A stretch of 64,000 bases of DNA from Cheilinus undulatus (Eukaryota; Chordata; Actinopteri; Labriformes; Labridae): the NCBI RefSeq assembly GCF_018320785.1, contig NC_054867.1, positions 19,922,855 to 19,986,854 on the forward strand. The letters are read 5' to 3'. The notes below the pieces were generated by a model. The model was not told the origin of the DNA, ran no database searches, and saw nothing but the letters and a program-made list of their open reading frames with translations. Numbering within the stretch: position 1 is the stretch's first letter; each line of letters opens with the position of its first letter. Both the position numbers and the translations under genes were made by a program. Below are positions 25,201 to 43,133 of this stretch, piece by piece.

Positions 25201-27916
25201 AGCTTCCACCAAGTCCCAAAGTAACGATGAGGAGCAGAACATTACCTTGGGTCTACAACAGAGAGTGAAGAGAGAAGAGGGGCATCATCAGTGAGGGACT
25301 GGATTTTATCTATCTCTAGAATTAAATTAATTTAACCCCCTTTATTCCCTCATGAGTGCTTTCTTTACTTTATTCATCCTGTTTAAATAGGCTACGTTTT
25401 AGAGAGAAGGCTGAACAAATGACAACTCAACTTTCTTTTTTTTTTCTTGTTTTCACAAACAAGAGCTTATCTTTGAAATTTTGCTATTAAATAAAATTTG
25501 GATAGAAACTGGAAATGAGAACTAATAAAAAAAAGCAAAAGTCAAGAAACAATACATAAAAAAAAAACACCATTAAAAGTAAAAATATTGTAAACTCAAG
25601 TCTTTAAAAAAATCCTCTATGACCTGATGCAGCATGTTTCAGACAAAATATAGAAAAAACATAAAATGATAAAAAAAATATATATATATAAGAAAGTTGA
25701 TTGTTCCTTATGTAGATTGATAATGATTTTCAAAAATGATCATGGCTTGACAATGTCACCCGTCATCCTGCAAAATGTAGGTGAATTTCAACTGGTAGGT
25801 AGGGCTTGTGACTCCCACTGGGTGACACATCCTGTGCTTCACTCTCACTGTGCTCAGTTGTTAGCACCAGTGTTTATGAACACTGTTACAGTGGTAGATG
25901 CTTTTTTCAATGTGGCCATTTTGCACACAGAGGGAGCAATTTTCCCAAAAAATTCATGCAAATGAGAAAAGGTACTTTATACACTCCCCTCCAAAAGTAT
26001 CAGAACGGTGGGCCCAATTCCTGTATTTTTGCTGAAGACTAAAAAGATTTGGGTTTGACATTGAAAGATGAATATGAGACAATAGATCAACATTTCCAGG
26101 TGTTTACATCTTGATCTGATACATAACTTGGGAAATAGCTTTATTTGTAACGAAACACCAAATTTTTAGGTGATTAAAAGTATTGGAACAGATAGACTTA
26201 AAACAGATTAAAGTGAATAAGTCTTCATATTTAGTAACAAATCCTTTTCTTGCAGTAACTGCATCAAATCTGTGACCCACTGACATCACCAAACTTTTGA
26301 ATTCTTCTTTTGTGATGCTTTTCCAGACTTTCACCACAGCCTCTTTCAGTTGTTGTTTGATTTGTGGGGTTTCTCCCTTCAGTCTCCTCTTTAGATGGTA
26401 AATGCATGCTATATAGCACTGATCATCAAATGGAGGTCCAGGGGCCACATTGGGCCCCCAGAAGCTTCATTAAACTCAGAAAAATATTGCTGTATTTAGG
26501 GTATCTTTTCTTCCTTTATCTTTCTATGATCCCTACAGATATTCAGGAAACTAACATAACATAACATAAACTAAAATAACATATAATTTTTTTTTAAAGA
26601 TTGGCCTAATGTTTGATCAGTTTTACAAAAATCCAACTATCATTAACCATTATTAGCAAATAAGATGCATGACCAACTCGGCCATAAGTCCATCCTTGGT
26701 TAAAGCAGCAGATTTCTGTGTAATTTAAAAAAACAGGGGTATTGAGAGGTTTTTTTACTGCCTGAGAATTTAAACAAAATATCTTTTCTCCTCATGTATT
26801 TTTCACCACTGAAAATATATGGCAGCCCTGACAATATATGGCTTAAACATCTCAAACGCCACCTTGTGGCTTGCTACAGTACAGGGCTTTATCTGTGTGA
26901 ATGATATGTGAGATCACTGCTAAAGGCTAAAAATAATTTTAAAGAAAATACAATTACTTGGACAGAGATGTTTCTTTTATTGAGTTTATTTGGCACACTG
27001 GCCCTCACAGTGTCTGCGACATTAGCTGGCCCTTGTACCAATGAAGTTGATGAGCCCTGATATACAGTATCTAAAGCTCCTGTAGGAACTTTCAGCCTCC
27101 TGTGGGCAGAGCAGTAATTCTTTGCTGATTTGTCCTATACATTTGTAGGTACTATTTTCTGGTGAAAAATCCTGTGTTTTAACAGCCAGTCATCTTTGTT
27201 TTGGTAGCTGGTAATAAGGATTGAGAATCATTTGACAGAAATTACCCATTTTGTTCCTCTTGTTTGCTTTTGAAGGTCATATAGAGGCGACACCATGTAT
27301 TTCTGTCTGTTACATAAGCAGCTGAAAGTCCTCAGTGGAGCTTTAAAGTCACAATGTTCATAATATCTTTACACCAATTGAAGATACACCGAGCTCTGAC
27401 ATGAATAAACTCAAACTGAATTTAATTCTTTTTGATAAGTACACACGCACAGATTTTTTCCATCTTTAAATGTCTAAATATAATAATGATTTGCGTCTGA
27501 AATGAAACTAAAATCTCATTGTGTTCAGTGTTTATTTTATTTTTTGTATTAAGTGACTAGTTTAAAAAATAACTCAGAAAAACTGACCACTCTGAATGAC
27601 TCAGCCAAAAACTAATGTTTAGATGAGTCACTGAGCTATGACAAACTGAAGAAGAAACGCCATACCTGCCTTGAACGAGTCATTTAGTTTTCCTCACGTT
27701 TACCTTTTATACCTTTTATCCATTTTTAAGAATGTTAGGAATGATTCTAGTTCCATAAATGGCAATTCCTTTATTTATCAAACGATTTTAACACATTGGG
27801 CACATTTGTCACTGCTTAAACTGTCCTATAAACTAGCCTGAAGCTTGTGTGTCAAAATTAATTTGAAGTATTTCAGTAAAAAGGAAACCTACCAGCTGTT
27901 GGAGCAACGTTTCCAT
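19289..27916 (-). CDS. SLC2A family facilitative sugar transporter (class II GLUT-like), 12 exons, 490 aa
   Basis: This is a complete 12-pass membrane transporter of the sugar porter family. CDS exons in coding order are 27916-27893, 25252-25157, 24974-24814, 24734-24610, 24525-24396, 24230-24082, 22481-22294, 22206-22096, 20399-20298, 20047-19972, 19864-19737 and 19471-19289. All introns are GT-AG, phases agree throughout, and the total of 1473 bp gives 490 codons plus TGA. The protein starts METLLQQLTQGNVLLL. Family motifs in order are GRKK after TM2, EISPTKLRG after TM4, PEAPRY after TM6, ERTGRR between TM8 and TM9, and PETKGKT after TM12. TM7 reads TQMSGMSAINVFSF and TM10 AGGPSGSTPVL, so the GLUT1-type QQLSGIN and the TM10 tryptophan are altered. 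That places it with class II members (GLUT5/9/11 and fish slc2a11- or slc2a15-like genes). I cannot fix the orthologue or substrate. Confidence 0.95.
20717..20775 (+). repeat. Dispersed repeat, copy 2 of a pair
   Basis: ACTGCAGTTCCCCAAGTGTC followed by CACTTGAGGCTGG parallels the copy at 3257. It sits in an intron of the SLC2A gene and is shorter than the first copy. Confidence 0.5.
22522..23185 (+). mobile_element. Tc1-like element fragment in SLC2A intron
   Basis: It starts with agtattcgacccccttcact and a 5' region (gttgcagcctgatgctaaag; tcaataccctatcatgacag) characteristic of another fish Tc1-like family. Broken transposase sequence follows, recognised from phrases such as tctgaggaaggctac, cccaagagcacagtggcctc and gacaaccatcactgcaaccc. 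The 3' half is missing after about 23185. The element lies about 40 bp upstream of the acceptor of the 188-bp SLC2A exon, in antisense orientation to the gene. Confidence 0.8.
25981..26408 (-). mobile_element. Tc1-type element fragment, interrupted by a hAT-like insertion
   Basis: The terminus actcccctccaaaagtatca lies at about 25983. Minus-strand coding sequence toward 26400 reads HLKRRLKGETPQIKQQLKEA, KVWKSITKEE, SVGHRFDAVTARKGFVTKY, the C-terminal end of a Tc1-type transposase. The fragment is cut at 26416 by the hAT-like element at 26417-27059. It sits in intron 1 of the SLC2A gene. Confidence 0.75.
26417..27059. mobile_element. Non-autonomous hAT-like element with 8-bp target duplication
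   Basis: The left end is CACTGATCATCAAATGGAGG and the right end, read on the minus strand, is CAGGGCTCATCAACTTCATT. Both run into GGGCC-rich subterminal sequence. Flanking octamers CTATATAG (26409-26416) and ATATACAG (27060-27067) agree at 6 of 8 bases, consistent with a hAT target duplication. There is no transposase ORF. The termini relate it to the element at 28692-29302. Confidence 0.75.
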
Positions 27917-28691
27917 TCTGTCCTGGCTGTCATGGGCTGAACTGTGCTTCTGTCCTGACTGTGCTGGATTGTGTGGAGTCCCTCAGGCTGCTTATCATTA
28001 ACTTTTTAGACTTTATGACGAGAAAATAAGGAGACAATGATCTTCCTTGTGTAAGCACCTCATCTGTGGAAAGAAGTAGATGGATGTTACTTGACATAAA
28101 GCTTGCTTCAAATACAAAAGATTGGATCAGGTTAAAAGCGAGACAAACTTACTAGAAATTAGCATATTAGGATAAAAGTGGTCCTTTTTTCACTGCCACA
28201 CAAGACAAAGACATTAACAGACAAAACAAGGGTGATGATTATACATTGATTATTGATCATTTATGATGCAACAACTGTTATTTTTGTGGAACATATCATA
28301 CAAAGAAGAAATCTTTGGGTTTGATATGGGATAGATATAGTTTCATCTCGTTGTTGGTCTAACTGAGCATGTTCTTACTCCTTTGTTTAAACGTTTTCAG
28401 AAGATTGTATGTGGCAGAGCATCACCACAATATACAGAAATGGTTTTATAATATTTTGTATTCTTTGGACATTTTTTTGCATTCCTAGTTTGTGCAAAAG
28501 CAATGCAGATCTCTTCCAAACGGTCTGTTTTCATCCTAGCTCATCATGGTGGCTGCTAATTTTTGGAAAACTTGACAAGAACAAGAATATTTTCCTTTAG
28601 TTGCTTAAACTCTATCATCAGTACAAAGTGTGCTTCACCAGGACTTGTGGTGTTCCACAAGGATCTGCGTTGGGTCCTCTGTCCTTTACAT
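27917..28691. other. Upstream region of the SLC2A gene
   Basis: This stretch should hold the 5' UTR and promoter. A minus-strand CTTTCCACAG at about 28063-28072 could be an acceptor for a non-coding first exon. No TATA box or start site can be assigned. From about 28600 the sequence becomes an L2-like LINE fragment. Confidence 0.35.
28610..28691 (+). mobile_element. L2-like LINE reverse transcriptase fragment, left part
   Basis: The plus strand encodes CGVPQGSALGPLSFT, the conserved GVPQGSxLGPLLF motif of non-LTR reverse transcriptases. It stops exactly where the hAT-like element at 28692 begins and resumes after it. The fragment is inactive. Confidence 0.75.
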
Positions 28692-29302
28692 CAGGGGTCA
28701 TCAGCTCAATTTTTACAAGGGCCAGCTTTCTCTTGATTGATGCTGTGGGGGCCAGACATTGTAATACACTGAAATAAAATCACTATTTCCATCTACTTGA
28801 AATATTCCTGTAAAAATATTTTCCAAGTTTATTGGAACTTTAAGCCTTTAACAATGAGATTGGTCCCTATCACCCTTACTGCAGCCAGCCACAATGGGGC
28901 AATTGAGATATTTTAGCTACGTATTTCTGGAGCCCTCTTGATGTCTGTCACTGAGTTTGAAGCGATAAGCTGTGTTGTGATTGGTCAAAAACATGTGCAG
29001 GAACCCGAACTCTGAAAATTCTCTCTTTCTCTTAAAGACCCTTATGTGGAAAATGATTGCAAAAAACAATTTTAATAAAGATAACAATAACAAGTATGCC
29101 AAATTGCAGAAATACTAGTGTGCTTCTTGTCTGATAAGCCGCTAGGTTGAAGGTTTTCTTTTGACTTCAACAAAAAAGTTTAACTATAGCATGCCATATT
29201 TTTGCTCTCTCAAATTTTCTGAATTTAATTATCCTCTGGGGGCCAGATGGGAAGCTGTGGGGGGCCTGATGTGGCCCCCGGGCCTCCAGTTGATTATCAC
29301 TG
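28692..29302. mobile_element. Non-autonomous hAT-like element with 8-bp target duplication
   Basis: The left end is CAGGGGTCATCAGCTCAATT. The right end on the minus strand is CAGTGATAATCAACTGGAGG followed by a GGCCCGGGGGCC subterminal block. Flanking octamers CTTTACAT (28684-28691) and CTCTACAT (29303-29310) differ at one base. Length is 611 bp with no transposase. It lies inside an L2-like reverse transcriptase fragment. Confidence 0.85.
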
Positions 29303-29720
29303 CTCTACATGCTTCCATCAGGCAATTTCATACAAAATGACAATAACACTTAGCATAGTGATGCATATTCAGAAGATTCAAACCAACTTCTCTTTTATAT
29401 CTAAGAATCAAGTCAGAAACCATCCACTGTCTCAGACTCATTAAACTCTCGATAGTCACATCAGACCTATCACTTCTTATACATTAACTAAAACACACGA
29501 GAGTCAGAAGAACAGTGTTCAAACAAAGTGCCTTAGCTGTGCACTTTAGAACTTTGTCCATATGTAAAAGTGTTGTTGCATCTTTTATGCTGTGATCTTC
29601 TTGTATCTCATACCTGTGTTTTGTCCTGTCATTCTTTTATACTGTTGTCTTTTATTACCCTGTAAACTGAATGAAGTCGCCCTGGTGTTTGAAATGTGTT
29701 GGACCAATAAAGTTCCCATG
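29303..29720 (+). mobile_element. L2-like LINE fragment, right part and 3' tail
   Basis: Immediately after the hAT-like insertion the frame continues as LYMLPSGNFIQN, the expected continuation of the reverse transcriptase after LGPLLF. Further on, gaaatgtgttggaccaataa followed by agttcccatg resembles the 3' end of fish L2-type LINEs. The part between is internally deleted and decayed. Confidence 0.65.
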
Positions 29721-31168
29721 TCTTTCTTCATTACATAATAGAGCAGATTGGATAATAAAGAAATGTCATAGATTTATCTTTCAGCATATGCGGGCCTGTA
29801 TAATGTTGAATGTCTTAGGATCATACCATAAAACTAGTGTTGATCATCCTCTGAGGGACACAGTGGACGTCCTGTAGGAAGTCATGTCTGTTGTTTGGTA
29901 ATAAAGGCAGGCCTATATTAGGCTCACATGGAGGTTTGAATTATATCACTGAATTGTTGAAAATACAAAGATTAAAACTGGCGCCAGTGTTAAACTAACA
30001 GCTATTATGAATTTAGTCAGTCTTTACATTAAAATACCCTTCAGTTTTTCTCTCATTTTATTCAGTTTCACTCTGGAGAGTTTTAGTTGACAAAAACTTA
30101 AATACATTGTGGCCCCCCTTAGTTAATAAAAAGCATTCAAGTCTTTTCTTATGACAAATTTTATTTGCTACATTATAAAATTAATATAAATGTGCACTTA
30201 TATTAATGCATTATGTATACTTTAATCATTGACATGCCTTGAATGCTTTTGTCTCTGCTTATGACAACTAATCTTACTTTTGGTCGGGTTATTTATTTTT
30301 TTTTATTATAAAATATCTACTTTTAGCTAGTCTTAGTCTCACTCAATATAAAAAATATATTTGACTAACATTTTTAGTTGATGCAGTTAACACTGACTGG
30401 TACCAATTTCAAATCCCACATTGTTTTTCTTTCAAACAAGTTTGATAGCTTGTAGTGAATGCCCACTGGAAAAAGTCACAAAACTAAGTGAAATAAAAAT
30501 GAGCATCCATTTAATTTACTGTGAAAATTGAGAACATGGCACAACGGCTTTGTTAAATCTTGGACAACATATGTTGGACATATTAGCCTGCATGTTGCCT
30601 AAAGTTGCATGCCCTGCAAGGATGAAATGAGTAGTATGATCTAGTCCTATCATAGCCGACTTTAGAGCCTTCTACAATCCTAAATATCACCTCAGCATTC
30701 CTGAGACAGCAGCGTTGCCCCACCAAATGATTAAATCAGACAGGCATTTGTATGTGTTTTGTTTTTGATTTAAAGGTATTATGCTGGTGTTAATCACAAG
30801 GCTGTTATGCCAAATGTATTCCTCTGCCATAGACCATGCCTGAAAATATAAGGCATGTGCACGAGCATGGGAGTAGCACAGGGGGGAAAAAGGGTACTGA
30901 TTACCTGGGCCCACAGAAGGGAGGGGCCCTTGAGAAGCCTGCAATGATAAACGCGTGTTTTTATTTTTTTTCTTAGTAATTAATTTCATTATTGAATCAA
31001 AAGCAACTAAATAAATTGGTCAACAGACTAAAATTTGTATCAAATAGAGCGAAATAAAATACTGTGGGCCCCTGCTCCTCCCTTAAAAATCTACAAGTCC
31101 AGTGTGAGTAAATGTAATTTTATCTTTTATAATTCATATAATGACAAAATTATATGAATATACAGTAC

Positions 31169-31203
<35 letters not shown>

Positions 31204-31759
31204 ATGTAAAGATAATCCGATATGGATCAGTTACCGATCTTGCCGTCAGCGGTCCCAGTGCATCGGTCTGCGGAGCCCTGGATGGATAAAAATGCTGTTT
31301 TAATGTTAGAGATACCAGATCGAATTGGACCGAACCGAATCAAATCAGATTGAATCATTCTGTATTTTAATGAACCGTCAATGGATCGAATAGTAGTCTG
31401 TGAATTGAAATTTGAATCGAATCGTCTTGAGAAGGACAGTTTCACACCCCTAATATACATATATATAACATTTTATAATTTTTAATTTTTAATTTTTAAT
31501 TTCAATTTAATTTAAATTTTAATAATAATGAATAATGGTTTTAATTTAAAATACTGCTCATAAATTGGGAAATTATGGTTCAGAAATACGTTTACATGCA
31601 TAAATATTTGAAAAAAACGATGCAACATTTGTTGCTTGGCTAGTCAGTCATGGGGGGCCCTGTGTAATATTTGATATGCATTTTGTGACGTACTGTAAAA
31701 CTCAGGGTACTAAGTATTATTTTTGTAAATAGGAATCTACAGTAAAACATTATTTATTT
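29721..31759. other. Intergenic DNA with scattered repeat traces
   Basis: No gene was recognised. A (TG)n run lies at about 31177-31203. A stretch at 31205-31450 with repeated GAATCGAATCG-type words and a cacacccctaatata end looks like a decayed DNA-transposon remnant. The 30890-31095 region has GGGCCC-rich blocks of unknown origin. Confidence 0.45.
31177..31203 (+). repeat. (TG)n microsatellite
   Basis: About 13 consecutive TG dinucleotides follow a short TATATA run. Confidence 0.95.
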
Positions 31760-31795
31760 ACTGTGACAATTTATGCCCATTCATTATGTAGAGTA
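31760..31795 (-). mobile_element. Tc1 deletion derivative, detached 3' piece
   Basis: The minus-strand reading of this piece, ctacataatgaatgggcata, matches the Tc1 3' coding region (the segment encoding the end of transposase). It is the continuation of the sequence at 32631-32836, from which it is separated by the hAT-like element. Confidence 0.6.
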
Positions 31796-32630
31796 CAGGT
31801 GTCAAACTCAAGGCCTGGGGGCCAAATCTGGCCCGTGGAACAGTTAAATCTGGCCCGCAAAATGATCTCATATTTCTGTTATAACTGGCTCATCAGTATG
31901 AGGTCTGCAGATTTCCTCAAGTATAAAAATGTGATTTTATCCTTGATGATTTAAGATATCCTTGTTAAGTTACAAAATCCAAAAAAGTAAGAAGTAAAAA
32001 TATTTAGATAAAAATTCAGAAATTTGGGAAAAGAAATTAATTTGTGTTTTAATTTCACATTTTCAACTTAGCATCTCACAATTAGGACTCAAACTTAGGA
32101 TTTTGACTTTTAATTTCATACTTTGAGAGTTTCAACTCATAATTTTGACTTCTCATATAATATTTTAAGCTTTAAGATTCATAACTTATTTTTAAGTGAT
32201 ATTTTGACCTTTTTAAATAACTATTTTGTATTTTACCTTAGATTTCAACTCACAATTTAAACTTCTGAATCATATTTTGACTCTTAATTTCATTATTACA
32301 AATTTGAATTCATATTTGTTCTTTTAAACTCATGATTTTTACTTTCTTTCTAATATATTTGACATTAAAAAACATTATTTTCCAGTTTTAATTTCACGTT
32401 TTGACCTTTTTGAACTAATAAATTTACTTTTCTCAGACTGTGAGCCTTTAAATGTATCTTTTTAACTTTTTAAATGTCAAAACCATCAGTGCTAAGATTT
32501 TTTTTTTTCTAATTTTATTACCGGTGAAACAGGGTTGACAGTTCATGGTTAAAAACGTGTGCTGTTAGGCTCTCAGGTTAGTCCTGAATCCAGAATCTGG
32601 CCCCTGCTGCGACTGAGTTTGACACCCCTG
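31796..32630. mobile_element. Non-autonomous hAT-like element, 835 bp
   Basis: The left end is CAGGTGTCAAACTCAAGGCC. The right end on the minus strand is CAGGGGTGTCAAACTCAGTC. Subterminal sequence on both sides has the ATCTGG motif with nearby GGCC. The interior is made of short irregular repeats of the type ttttgacttttaatttcat. Flanks gTAGAGTA and TAGAGCAT share an imperfect duplication. There is no transposase ORF. Confidence 0.8.
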
Positions 32631-32836
32631 TAGAGCATTTATTAGGTCGGACACTGATGTCAGATGAGAAGGCCTGGCTTGCAATCTTCATAATGACTGA
32701 TTTTGTGTCACACATGTGTCCAAATAGAGACTGAATGGCTAAGGGCTTCATCTTATATACTAGTGGCAACGGCCTGATTGAAACACCTGAATTCAATAAT
32801 TAACAGGTGTGGTCAAATACTTTGGTCAATATAGTG
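32631..32836 (-). mobile_element. Internally deleted Tc1-like element next to psmd6 promoter
   Basis: Read on the minus strand, the right end is cactatattgaccaaagtat followed by the Tc1 5' region (cacctgttaattattgaatt). It then jumps directly to late transposase sequence (gccaggccttctcatctgac). This is a short derivative that lost the middle of the element. It ends about 250 bp upstream of the psmd6 start codon. Confidence 0.75.
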
Positions 32837-32839
32837 TAT

Positions 32840-33088
32840 GAAGCAGTGAAGGTGCTGACAGTGGTGTGGTTCTCACCTGTGTCCAGCAGGGGGCAGTAAA
32901 CATTTAACAGGCTGTTATTTTCAGCCTCTCCTCCGCTCTTTTCTCCCGTCGCTTTCAGACGCTCCGGCGGAAACAACTGTTCAGTGTTTTCCGTAGTCAT
33001 CGTTGACTAGCGGGTACCGAGTAGTGGACTACATCTACACAAAGAAAACCTTTAGTTTCCATCTTTGTTTCAGTCATATTACACAAAA
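32840..33088 (+). promoter_or_regulatory. psmd6: psmd6 promoter and 5' UTR region
   Basis: This 250-bp stretch between a Tc1 remnant and the psmd6 ATG is more GC-rich than its surroundings (for example gtcgctttcagacgctccgg). No TATA box is evident, as expected of a housekeeping gene. It holds a perfect CTCF-type motif at 32883. The transcription start is not determinable. Confidence 0.55.
32883..32896 (+). promoter_or_regulatory. Consensus CTCF motif upstream of psmd6
   Basis: CCAGCAGGGGGCAG fits the vertebrate CTCF core CCASYAGRKGGCRS at every position. It lies 193 bp upstream of the psmd6 start codon. Confidence 0.6.
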
Positions 33089-39911
<6,823 letters not shown>

Positions 39912-40010
39912 CTGTGGCCATATTTTCATCACAGCAAGGAGACTTGCATCTTTGTTCTTGGTATATCTGACCCTGTAGTTTGTCTGAGAAAGCAACTCTT
40001 ATAATGTGTA

Positions 40011-40016
40011 AATAAA
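40011..40016 (+). terminator. psmd6: psmd6 poly(A) signal
   Basis: AATAAA lies 100 bases after the psmd6 stop codon and is followed by a GT/T-rich stretch (tttgtttaactgtttgg). This gives a short 3' UTR. Confidence 0.8.
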
Positions 40017-40039
40017 AATTTGTTTAACTGTTTGGATTG

Positions 40040-43000
40040 CATTCTTGACTTTTTATTTTAGTAGGAAAGAGGCAGACACATGGTTTCATATAAATAGCAG
40101 TATAAATTATTTTATTTACAGAAACTTGTTACAAAACAAATATACTATACAATCTTTTTTTCTTTAAATATTAATTCTAACCTATGTTTTGTTCATGAAT
40201 TACATAGCAGCCAATACATAAGTCCAGCTGAAAATGATTCTGATAATGTATACAAAAAGAAATCTATACACACTTTTACATAGTATGAATGGTGGATTTA
40301 TTTCTCCTCCCAAACACGAGCTGTATTCTCTCTCACGTTCACATTCCCAGTCTATGGTGCTAACAACAAAACATCCACCCAATGTTTCTGTTCACATGAA
40401 ACATTTCTGGGATGTCTGTTGACTTAGAGGGTAAACAAAAACACTTGATTGAAGGTTTTTTTTGTGTGTACAAATATCCCAGTAAACCAGAGGAGGCCAA
40501 AAGCCTCACACTGAGGCTGACAATAAATCTTTGACGTCTTGTCTGGAAAACTTCGATAACCCCCCCCCAATAAAGAAAAACATACAATACTAAAGTGTTT
40601 CATAATGGGCAGCTGACAAGCTCAGGTTTTACCACATGTAGGGTTCATAGGCAGATTTAAAAGCAAAGTCCTAAACACTTCGAACATTCAAGTAAGGTAA
40701 AACAACCCAAAGAATACTGTCCTCAAACAGTCAGGGTGAAACAAATTCAGGCACTTTCTTAATTTGATATTTCTTTTAAAAGCTGCAAACTATTTCTTTC
40801 AAAGCTGTGATTCAATTTACTTGTTTGGCAACAATAATGCAAGCAGTTGGACCGTTTTAAGTGTTCCTCTTCCTTGCAATGATTGCTTAAGTCCCATCCA
40901 CCTTTATAAAAGAACACGTGTTTTAATCATGAAATGTGATTAAGGTCTACAAAGTGTATGACTGAAGAGTCCATGGAAACCGCTTACACAAAGGGCACAG
41001 CTTCAAGCCTGCAGGACATTTCAAAATCACAGGCTAATTGGGTCATAATGTAACTCTTTTTGTTGTGTTGATTCAGAGGCAACATAAAACGTCTTGTAAA
41101 AGCACATGTGATTGAGACCTTGAAACGTGAGTAAAGGTTTCCTCTGTCACACAGAAACATGCTACAGCAGCAACACTTTGTTCCTTAAAGGTTTTCAGTA
41201 CACGATTCATGAGATGCTTCACACTCTACATATAGGCATATTGCATTATATAGACTTGGCAGTGAACCACTCTGACTTCATCTTTTTTTAACTAAATAAA
41301 TAATGACTTATTGTACCAAATATTCAGCTTGTACGAAAAATGCCTGTGCAAAAATACATATTTCTCTATGTACAATTTGTTAACAAAATATGTATTCTCA
41401 AATAGGGAGACTTCAATACTCGTTTGACACATTGGCTACAAGATAAAAGCTAAATGATTCTTTTAAAAACAAAACAACTCCACTTCTTCCTATCTGACAT
41501 CAGTGAAGGTTCCACAAATGAAAAGTTGTTGCCAAAAGTTTAAATATGTCTTGTGAAGCCATCTCTATGAATCCCGCACCATAAAACCCACACAAGACCG
41601 TTTAAAAGAAGCAAACGTCCCAGCCAGATGGGCAAGTATTGCCTGATTTAAGACTCCATTTTGACAAAGGAATAGAGTAAAACGCCTGGCCATCTACTGC
41701 GACAAATCTTCTCTCAACACTTAGTGTTCGAGGCGAGGCATTGAAAGTTTAAACATCCAGAGCTGGGGTAGTGGTTACACACAGGAGGGGACAAGTGAAC
41801 CCACAGAAGACGGGTGACGTGCATAAAGTTTGCTCCAGTTAAGACGTACCATACCTGATTCCCTTCGTGGGAAATATTACAATTCACATCTGCCCACAGC
41901 TGCTGTGGACGTTCACACAGCTGCGTGGGGTAAAAAGTAGGTCAGTTGTGGCAATGACAATATGGTTTGCACAGATTTTTCTTCATATCTACACAGGCAA
42001 TGCAACCTCACCACTTAATGAGCCTGATGCCCACCTTTAATTTAAAAAAAAAAAGTAGTTGGCAAAGCTGGTAGCAGCTGTTGGCTAGCTCTGAAGTCGA
42101 CTAAGCAGTGCCTGCGGAGAAAGTAGTTCTTTAGTGCTGTTCACAGTTGGGGGTAGGTCTACTGTTGCTCTCATTTTGCACAATGGAAAGATTCAGAAAA
42201 TTAACAGGTGTCCTAAAGACCAAGCTATCTCTCTGACAAAAGATTCAATCGAATGGGCACATCAGGCGTCCTATTCACATTTGAAAGCACAACTGTCTCC
42301 ACCACATCTACAAAGACTCTTTGTAGTTCAGTGTAAAAAGCTCATAAGAAATCATAAAAAGGTAACACTTGCATAATTATTCTGGATAAAAAAATGACCA
42401 GATCGTCCCATGGGGCTTCTCTCAAGCTCCTGCGTGCGACCCGAGGTTTCTCATCGTGCCGCCAGAGAGACTCAGACCAACAGAAAGTGAAACAACAAGG
42501 TGATTGTGTGTTGTTCAAGGTGTTTAAAGTAACAGTTTGCTGCTCCTTCTGCTTTCCATCCAAGGCTTCTGAGATCAGGCGCTGGGGGTGTAATTAAGTC
42601 GGAAACTCCAGTAGTCCAGCAGAATCTGACATAACGACAATACTCATTCACGCACACACATTCACAAACTCATTCATACAAACACGTGGGAGATCGGCTT
42701 GTGGTCTCCCCAGTTGCTCAGCGTTGTGACGACTTTTCGCTGCAGACCATAACCTGAACCCAATGAGCAAGAGACCCACTGCTGTTGCTAATGTTTCTCC
42801 TTCCTCCAAACAGATAGGAAGACATCTCAGGGACGACACTTGCATGAGGGGCTCTGATTAGCTCATTAGAACCTCTGCTGCTCCCTGTATGGTACCACCT
42901 CCCTCTCTCATACTCTCACACAGACACACACACATGGCTTTGGGAGAAATAGTAAGGACCACATTGACTTCACTGGGCAGTCCAGATCATCTCCACCCTG

Positions 43001-43133
43001 AGGATTGTGGGAAGCTGAGAGTAATGTGGGTTTGACTTTAGAAGGCCTCGTGCAGTCCGGAGCAGTTAGCAGGTTGCTCCAGACTATTCCCCGTCTGCCT
43101 GCTGCTTCCATTCCCAGAAGCCGGACACCGCTG
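40040..43133 (-). other. atxn7: atxn7 3' UTR (predicted)
   Basis: From the atxn7 stop at 43134 down to the psmd6 end there is about 3 kb without genes or obvious transposons. Minus-strand AATAAA signals occur at 40111-40116 and 40052-40057. A long 3' UTR ending there would leave it tail to tail with psmd6. Earlier ends are also possible; the UTR length is inferred. Confidence 0.5.

Noticed and set aside
30890-31095. Pair of GGGCCC-rich blocks that might be inverted termini
   Set aside because: The two ends do not align beyond a few bases and no target duplication was found.
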